A stretch of DNA of 6,083 nucleotides, from assembly GCA_018400565.1 (NCBI GenBank), contig JAGYMP010000291.1, positions 1 through 6,083 on the forward strand. Reading direction: 5' to 3'. Made by a program: the position numbers and the translations under genes. The notes under the pieces are model-generated. The model made no database searches, was not told the DNA's origin, and saw only the letters and a list, made by a program, of their open reading frames with translations. The stretch comes from Bacilli bacterium. GTDB lineage: Bacteria > Bacillota_I > Bacilli_A > Izemoplasmatales > Hujiaoplasmataceae. Of this stretch, positions 1 to 4,080 are shown in pieces (within the stretch, counting starts at the first letter, position 1; each line of letters starts with the position of its first letter).

Positions 1-47
1 GTGGACACCATTTCTTTGATAAAAGTCGCTTCGAGCAAGTCACGCAT
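1..47 (-). CDS. rhaD: Probable L-rhamnulose-1-phosphate aldolase, N-terminal fragment cut by the window edge
   Basis: Only the first 15 complete codons are present, reading MRDLLEATFIKEMVS. The ATG at 47-45 follows the rhaA stop codon after a single base. It has an excellent ribosome binding site, AAAGGCGG at 62-55, with a 7-base spacer, so this is a genuine translational start. The short stretch resembles the start of Bacillota-type RhaD proteins, which have a Phe-(Ile/Val)-(Lys/Gln)-Glu-Met segment close to the N-terminus; this is recalled family knowledge, not an alignment. RhaD is a zinc-dependent class II aldolase that splits L-rhamnulose 1-phosphate into dihydroxyacetone phosphate and L-lactaldehyde. 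Being third in the order rhaB-rhaA-X strongly favours rhaD. None of the catalytic residues lie inside the window. The alternative, another rhamnose gene such as the mutarotase rhaM, is less likely given the residues seen. Confidence 0.72.
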   Translation of the reverse strand, partial: MRDLLEATFIKEMVS

Positions 48-48
48 C

Positions 49-1314
49 TCATTGCCGCCTTTCTTGTAGATTTCTTTTTTCATATTCATCAAGTTGTTTG
101 ATCCAAGCGTCATCATAGGGAACATCGTTTTTCAAGCAATAATATGCAAACACATCCGCGAACGGATATGTCTTCAGTTCTTCCGTCCAAGTGAGTCTGT
201 GGTTGTAATCTCCGTCATTTTCCATGTCCTTCAACATCTTCACCGGTTCCAACAAGGCCCGCAACAACGCTTTTTGCGCATTCCGCGAGCCGATCGTCCA
301 AGCAAACAGGGGACTGATCGATCCGTCAAAGAAATCCAGTGCCAAATGCGTTCTGTCAAGCAAATCATTTCTCACAAGGGTTTCCATAGTCCTTTGCAGC
401 ACATCATCCATCAAAACAACGTGGTCGGAATCCCAACGCATCGGTCTTGAGATATGCAACAGAAGTTCATCGGAGAACACCATCACGGAAGGGATTTTAT
501 CAAAGACGTCTTCGGTCTGATGGAAATGACCGAGATCGAGACAAATCGTTTTGTTTCTGTCCAAAACGTAACTCAGATAAAAATCATATGAACCGGTCGT
601 ATATGCCTCGGTTCCGATACCGAACAATTTCGATTCCACCGTGTCCAAAACATGAGATTCATCGATATCGCTTTCATATATGCGGTCCAGTGATTCCGCC
701 AGTCTTTTTCTGGGCGACAGACGGTCAATCGGATAATCCTTGAATCCGTCCGGGATCCAGATGTTGACAACCGATTTTTGATTCAACTCTTTTCCGAAAT
801 ACTCACCGATTTTTCTGGACCGGATGCAATGATCGATCCAAAAATCACGGATTTCCTTTTTGTTGGAACTCAGCGTGAATCCCGATGCTGCTTTGGGATG
901 CGAGAAAAGCGTGGGATTGAAATCAAGACCGATCTGCTCTTCTTTGGCGAAATCGACCCATCGCGAAAAGTGCTTTGGCTCGATTTCATTGACATCGATC
1001 GAATCGTCCGTGTCGGCATAAATGGCATGCAGATTCAATTTTTTCTTGCCCGGAATCATCGAGAATACCTGATGAAGGTCTTCTCTCAGTTCTTTGGGAT
1101 TGCGTGCACCGTACGGATATTCGCCCGTGACCTGGATGCCGCCGGACAATGTCTCGTCGGGATGCATGAATCCTTTGATGTTGTCGCCTTGCCAACAATG
1201 GATGGACAGAGGGATGCTCGAAGCTTTCTCAATAGCCCCATCCGTGTCAACACCGATTTTCGCATAAGCTTTTTTCGCCTGTTCATAGCGTTCTTTGATT
1301 TCTTTTTTGTTCAT
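49..1314 (-). CDS. rhaA: L-rhamnose isomerase
   Basis: This 421-residue cytoplasmic enzyme interconverts L-rhamnose and L-rhamnulose, the first step of the phosphorylative rhamnose pathway. Its length matches E. coli RhaA (419) and it aligns by eye along its whole length, with family blocks such as LDFNP (130-134), FWIDHC (158-163), NIWIPDG (184-190), VESKLFGIG (226-234) and RWDSDHVV (293-300). The metal-binding residues are all present. E227, D260, H287 and D327 have exactly the 33-27-40 spacing of the E. coli structural-metal ligands. H263, D295 and D297 supply the second, catalytic Mn2+ site. The protein is a TIM-barrel of the xylose-isomerase-like group and should be intact and active. 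The ATG at 1314-1312 overlaps the rhaB stop as ATGA, implying translational coupling. AGGA at 1325-1322, 7 bases upstream, serves as ribosome binding site. It is co-transcribed with rhaB and the downstream gene. Confidence 0.97.
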   Translation of the reverse strand: MNKKEIKERYEQAKKAYAKIGVDTDGAIEKASSIPLSIHCWQGDNIKGFMHPDETLSGGIQVTGEYPYGARNPKELREDLHQVFSMIPGKKKLNLHAIYADTDDSIDVNEIEPKHFSRWVDFAKEEQIGLDFNPTLFSHPKAASGFTLSSNKKEIRDFWIDHCIRSRKIGEYFGKELNQKSVVNIWIPDGFKDYPIDRLSPRKRLAESLDRIYESDIDESHVLDTVESKLFGIGTEAYTTGSYDFYLSYVLDRNKTICLDLGHFHQTEDVFDKIPSVMVFSDELLLHISRPMRWDSDHVVLMDDVLQRTMETLVRNDLLDRTHLALDFFDGSISPLFAWTIGSRNAQKALLRALLEPVKMLKDMENDGDYNHRLTWTEELKTYPFADVFAYYCLKNDVPYDDAWIKQLDEYEKRNLQERRQ

Positions 1315-2777
1315 GATTTCATCCTATCTAGTTGAGATCGTTCTTTTTTTGTTACATGTTTGCTTTCGGGTTTGAATGATTTCGGGGGGAAATGCTCCTG
1401 CCAATCAAAATCATCCCTTATGTCCTCAAACATTCCGTCCGCCTGCATCAGCACCAGGGCATTCCCCAATGCGGTGGCTTCTTTGGGACCGATCACGACA
1501 TGTTTTTCTGTCACATCCGCAATGACCTGATTCAGATAATCATTCCTGCTACCGCCGCCGATGACAATGATCTCTTTGAATTTTCGGTCGATCAATGATT
1601 CAAGGCGGCGAATGACATCGCGGTATTTGAATGCCATTGAGATCAGTATTGTTTTTAAAACCGCTTGATCGTCGTCAAAGATTTCTTGCCCGGATGCATG
1701 CAATTTATCACGCACGGCTTCCAGGTAACAATCAGGAAACACAAGATCATCGTCGTCGATGTCAATCAACCCGTAACGGATTTCTTCTTTCGCCAATTCA
1801 TTCAATAATGATGATAAAGCAACACTTTTGTTTCTCTGCCGATATTCTTCAAAAGCATGATCGAACAGCCAAAAACCCATGGCGTTTTTCAAAAATCGGA
1901 TCTGAGAATCATACCCGATCTCATTGGTGAAATTCTGTCGTTCGGTTTGTTCATTGATTCTCGGACGATCCAGCAATGACCCTATCAGGCTCCATGTCCC
2001 GGAACTAATGTATAGAGGTCGGTTTTTATTGGAAATAGCCGTGATGGCGCTGGCCGTGTCATGGGTGCACACAGCCACAACACTGACGTCATGATTCAGT
2101 TTCATTCTTGTTTTGATGTTGTCTTTGAGCCACCCGTATGAGTCGCCGGGATGTATCACATCAGAAAATAACCTTTCATCGATACCCAAACGTTTTATGA
2201 TCGGTTCGATCGTTCGTTCACGGGCATCCAGCAGAGCCGTTGTTGAAAGATTCGTTATTTCCATCCGTGTCTGCCCTGTGAGATAATAAGCAATCAAATC
2301 GGGGATCAACAAAAGTTTTTCGGCTTCATCATATAGCGAAGGTTCATGTTTTTTCAAATAATACAGACGATAGATTGTGTTGAAAGCAAGATGCTGTATG
2401 CCGGTTCTTTCATAAAGGCTTTTATCTTTGAACAGAGCCTCCACTTCATTGATGACACTTTTTGCTCCTTCATCACGATAGGAAACGGGTTGTCTCAACA
2501 AGCATCCGTTTTTGTCCAGCAAACCGTAATCAACAGCAAATGAATCAATGCCCACATGACGAATGGCGGCGTATTTTTCAAACGCCTTTTCCATGCCTTT
2601 CAAGATATGGGCAAAAATGGAATCAAAGTCCCAGGACAAGCGTCCGTCAATTTCGACTGGTTTATTTTCAAACCGATAAATCTCGTGCTGGGTCAGATGA
2701 TTCTTGTCCATTGATTCGAAAACATATACCCTTCCGCTGGAAGCTCCCAGATCAATCGATAAATATTGTCTTGTCAT
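1311..2777 (-). CDS. rhaB: L-rhamnulokinase
   Basis: This 488-residue FGGY-family sugar kinase uses ATP to phosphorylate L-rhamnulose to L-rhamnulose 1-phosphate in the cytoplasm. Numbered from the ATG at 2777, the first FGGY domain opens with the phosphate-binding strand SIDLGASSGRVYVF (residues 7-20). The substrate region FAVDYG lies at about 80-85. The catalytic base is D240 in THDTASA, equivalent to D237 in E. coli RhaB. GTWSLIG at about 260-266 and IGGGSRNDYLN at about 406-416 are the ATP-binding segments of the second domain. Length fits E. coli RhaB (489). The frame opens earlier, at a GTG at 2789. However, the ribosome binding site AAGGTGG (2792-2786) overlaps that GTG and lies 8 bases before the ATG at 2777, so the ATG is chosen. 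It is first in the rha operon, behind the promoter at 2809-2838. Its TGA overlaps the rhaA ATG. Confidence 0.96.
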   Translation of the reverse strand: MTRQYLSIDLGASSGRVYVFESMDKNHLTQHEIYRFENKPVEIDGRLSWDFDSIFAHILKGMEKAFEKYAAIRHVGIDSFAVDYGLLDKNGCLLRQPVSYRDEGAKSVINEVEALFKDKSLYERTGIQHLAFNTIYRLYYLKKHEPSLYDEAEKLLLIPDLIAYYLTGQTRMEITNLSTTALLDARERTIEPIIKRLGIDERLFSDVIHPGDSYGWLKDNIKTRMKLNHDVSVVAVCTHDTASAITAISNKNRPLYISSGTWSLIGSLLDRPRINEQTERQNFTNEIGYDSQIRFLKNAMGFWLFDHAFEEYRQRNKSVALSSLLNELAKEEIRYGLIDIDDDDLVFPDCYLEAVRDKLHASGQEIFDDDQAVLKTILISMAFKYRDVIRRLESLIDRKFKEIIVIGGGSRNDYLNQVIADVTEKHVVIGPKEATALGNALVLMQADGMFEDIRDDFDWQEHFPPKSFKPESKHVTKKERSQLDRMKS

Positions 2778-2785
2778 TGTATTTG

Positions 2786-2792
2786 CCACCTT
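2786..2792 (-). promoter_or_regulatory. rhaB ribosome binding site that decides the start codon
   Basis: On the minus strand the sequence AAGGTGG is close to the AAGGAGG consensus and stands 8 bases before the ATG at 2777-2775. The in-frame GTG at 2789-2787 lies inside this same element, so it cannot be served by it, and no other purine-rich element lies at a suitable distance upstream. The four extra residues MANT in the longer form are therefore probably not translated. Confidence 0.8.
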
Positions 2793-2795
2793 AGA

Positions 2796-2809
2796 TGAAA
2801 CCGTTTTTA
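2796..2809. promoter_or_regulatory. Candidate catabolite-responsive element (cre)
   Basis: Read on the minus strand, TAAAAACGGTTTCA matches the CcpA-site consensus TGWAANCGNTNWCA at all but one position (A for the first G). Its CG centre, at 2802/2803, falls at the predicted rhaB transcription start, a typical location for CcpA repression. In Bacillus subtilis the rha operon is repressed by CcpA, which supports the idea. It is only a consensus match: no ccpA gene is visible, and short sites of this type also occur by chance. Confidence 0.5.
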
Positions 2810-2838
2810 CTATAACAATACATGAACGTTTATGTCAA
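2809..2838 (-). promoter_or_regulatory. Promoter of the rhaBA(D) operon
   Basis: On the minus strand a perfect -35 TTGACA (2838-2833) is separated by 18 bases from a -10 TATAGT (2814-2809). The -10 is preceded by TG one base upstream (2817-2816), forming an extended -10. The predicted start is near 2802, giving a leader of about 25 bases before the rhaB ATG. The -35 lies back to back with the -35 of the divergent regulator promoter, only 15 bases away. One GAACGTT copy lies inside the spacer, so a bound repressor would block polymerase directly. Confidence 0.8.
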
Positions 2839-2850
2839 CTTTTGAACGTT
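2821..2850. promoter_or_regulatory. Candidate operator: two GAACGTT repeats between the divergent promoters
   Basis: TGAACGTT occurs at 2823-2830 and again at 2843-2850, exactly 20 bases apart, or about two helical turns on the same DNA face. Each contains the self-complementary core AACGTT. The first is extended into a 14-base imperfect palindrome, CATGAACGTTTATG (2821-2834), with one mismatched pair on each arm. The first copy lies in the rhaB promoter spacer; the second lies between the two -35 boxes. Tandem repeats at such a spacing are typical of operators of DeoR-family repressors, so the adjacent regulator is the likely ligand. The binding partner is inferred. Confidence 0.6.
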
Positions 2851-2853
2851 AGA

Positions 2854-2882
2854 TTGACAAACAATCATTCAAGTGGTACAAT
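2854..2882 (+). promoter_or_regulatory. Promoter of the DeoR-family regulator gene
   Basis: A perfect -35 TTGACA (2854-2859), a 17-base spacer and a -10 TACAAT (2877-2882) with an upstream TG (2874-2875) form a strong sigma-A promoter with extended -10. The predicted start is near 2889, leaving a leader of about 30 bases before the ATG at 2921. The second GAACGTT copy ends four bases before the -35 box, so the regulator may control its own expression. Confidence 0.8.
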
Positions 2883-2920
2883 TCAATCATAAATTGACAC
2901 TTATATGAAGGAATGATTTT

Positions 2921-3682
2921 ATGCTTGTCCAGGAGCGCCAACAAAAAATTATTGATATTCTGCGCAAAGAAAAAACGATCAGTCTGCGTAAACTCAAGGA
3001 CATTTTTTATGTGAGCGAAGCCACAATCAGACGTGATTTATCCAAACTCGAACAAAAGGGGATCATCCAACGCACACACGGAGGGGCCATCCTTCCTGAG
3101 TCTTCCACAGAAGAATCGTCAATTCTTGTGCGCCAGCAAACCCAAATCAAGGAAAAGAAGAAAATCGCACACGGTTGTCTTCCGTTAATTCCAGACAACG
3201 CCTCTGTTTTTCTGGATTCGAGCAGCACCGTGGGACATCTGTTGTATCTGCTCAAAGACATAAAAGGGTTGACCATCATCACCAACGGATTAAACAACGC
3301 GATGATCGCTTCCCAAAGCACAAATGCAAACCTTTATTTGTCCCCCGGGATTGTCTTCACAAAAACGAATTCCGTCCTGGGGGCCGACACCATTGACTAT
3401 GTCAATGGTTTCAACTGCAATTACTTTATCTTTTCCTGCAGCGGCATCTCCCTTAATCATGGTGTCATGGAGGCCTCATTTGAACAAAAGATGGTTAAAG
3501 AAGCCATGTTAAGAAAGTCCAAGCATCATATTCTCCTCGTCGACCACACAAAGTTTGAAAAAATATACATGACCACAACCTGTGGATTCGATGTCATCGA
3601 TGTTGTCATAACCGACAAACAACCCCCGGATGATTATATCAAAATGTTCAAAGAACATGATGTGGAACTGATCGTTGTTTAA
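2921..3682 (+). CDS. DeoR-family transcriptional repressor, probable rhamnose operon regulator
   Basis: This 253-residue protein has the usual DeoR-family length and architecture. An N-terminal winged helix-turn-helix spans about residues 1-58. Its recognition helix is around VSEATIRRDLSKLE (31-44), followed by the family signature RTHGGA (51-56). The C-terminal DeoRC sugar-phosphate-sensing domain spans about 75-235. It shows the phosphate-binding strand-loop VFLDSSST (96-103), TNG (121-123), LGADT (153-157), KEAML (193-197) and DHTKF (208-212). The ATG has a good ribosome binding site, AAGGAA at 2908-2913, with a 7-base spacer. It is transcribed divergently from rhaBA(D) with a shared control region, the standard arrangement for a local repressor. 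In Bacillus subtilis RhaR (YulB), also DeoR-type, controls rhamnose genes in response to a pathway phosphate, so the effector here may be L-rhamnulose 1-phosphate; this is inference. Regulation of some other sugar system remains possible. Confidence 0.9.
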   Translation: MLVQERQQKIIDILRKEKTISLRKLKDIFYVSEATIRRDLSKLEQKGIIQRTHGGAILPESSTEESSILVRQQTQIKEKKKIAHGCLPLIPDNASVFLDSSSTVGHLLYLLKDIKGLTIITNGLNNAMIASQSTNANLYLSPGIVFTKTNSVLGADTIDYVNGFNCNYFIFSCSGISLNHGVMEASFEQKMVKEAMLRKSKHHILLVDHTKFEKIYMTTTCGFDVIDVVITDKQPPDDYIKMFKEHDVELIVV

Positions 3683-3706
3683 CCCAACACGGCAAACGGC
3701 CTTTTT

Positions 3707-3749
3707 AAAAGCACTTTATTGCATGTTTTTGCATGCATAAAGTGCTTTT
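3707..3749 (+). terminator. Hairpin terminator after the regulator gene, possibly working in both directions
   Basis: A 12-base-pair outer stem (AAAAGCACTTTA at 3707-3718 with TAAAGTGCTTTT at 3738-3749) is followed by one bulged T at 3719. A 6-base-pair inner stem (TGCATG 3720-3725 with CATGCA 3732-3737) then closes on the loop TTTTTG. The right arm ends in TTTT followed by GTTCT. It starts 24 bases after the regulator stop codon. Because the outer arm begins with AAAA, the reverse transcript also ends in UUUU, so it could terminate minus-strand transcripts too. Confidence 0.85.
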
Positions 3750-4012
3750 GTTCTGATATGTGTTGTTACTGCTTGCCGATGATCTCATCCGTCAGAAATC
3801 AACCCGCAAAGCCCATTATACACATCAACTCCCTGTTTGTAAACCAATTGCATTTGACGGATACTTTTTCCCGTCTTCGGCCATAATTAGTGAATATCCC
3901 TTTTCGACTGTGTGTTCGGAACCACAACAAAATTATGTTGCCCTAGGGAATGTTCAGTAATTTTTATCCAAAAGAAAACGTGTCATTTTATATATGGAAT
4001 ATTGGAATCGGT
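3750..4012. other. Gene-free spacer between the regulator terminator and the hppA promoter
   Basis: This AT-leaning stretch holds no convincing coding sequence: the longest open frame starts at a GTG (3760), has no ribosome binding site and resembles nothing I know. I see no tRNA, riboswitch, insertion-sequence end or repeat array. Visible items are a minus-strand promoter-like sequence at 3815-3843, a 6-base inverted pair TTCTGA (3751-3756) / TCAGAA (3792-3797) that encloses a small GATG/CATC stem (3778-3789), and the isolated palindrome CCCTAGGG at 3941-3948. Confidence 0.6.
3815..3843 (-). promoter_or_regulatory. Promoter-like sequence pointing at the regulator terminator
   Basis: On the minus strand TTTACA (3843-3838) and a perfect TATAAT (3820-3815) are separated by 17 bases. 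Initiation would fall near 3808. No start codon with a ribosome binding site follows, so any product would be a short RNA ending at the hairpin 3707-3749, about 100 nt long. It may equally be a chance match in AT-rich spacer DNA. Confidence 0.35.
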
Positions 4013-4041
4013 TTGAAAAATGATGGCGGTGGTGGTAGAAT
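4013..4041 (+). promoter_or_regulatory. Promoter of hppA
   Basis: TTGAAA (4013-4018), a 17-base spacer and TAGAAT (4036-4041), preceded by TG at 4033-4034, give a good sigma-A promoter with extended -10. The predicted start is near 4048, leaving a leader of about 33 bases. The ribosome binding site AAAGGA at 4068-4073 stands 7 bases before the ATG at 4081. No operator-like repeat was seen here, consistent with constitutive expression. Confidence 0.72.
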
Positions 4042-4080
4042 AAAGAACGATATGACATTATAAAAAGAAAGGACTTTACA

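Noticed and set aside
778..1335. Plus-strand open frame of 185 codons opposite rhaA
   Set aside because: It lies wholly antisense to a clearly conserved isomerase, resembles no known family, and only extends slightly past the rhaA start. It is a shadow frame.
2894..2899. Second plus-strand TTGACA in the regulator leader
   Set aside because: A 17-base spacer would put the -10 at 2917-2922, where there is no TATAAT-like sequence, and initiation would fall inside the coding region.
2887..2908. TCATA/TATGA inverted repeat in the regulator leader
   Set aside because: It is only five AT-rich pairs around a 12-base loop, too weak to claim as an operator or a translational switch.
3691..3706. Mini-hairpin GGC/GCC followed by TTTTT just before the main terminator
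   Set aside because: A three-pair stem is too short to terminate on its own, and the strong hairpin at 3707-3749 follows at once.
3760..3960. Plus-strand 66-codon frame in the spacer
   Set aside because: It begins at a GTG with no ribosome binding site, starts directly after a terminator, has no recognisable domain and its composition looks random.
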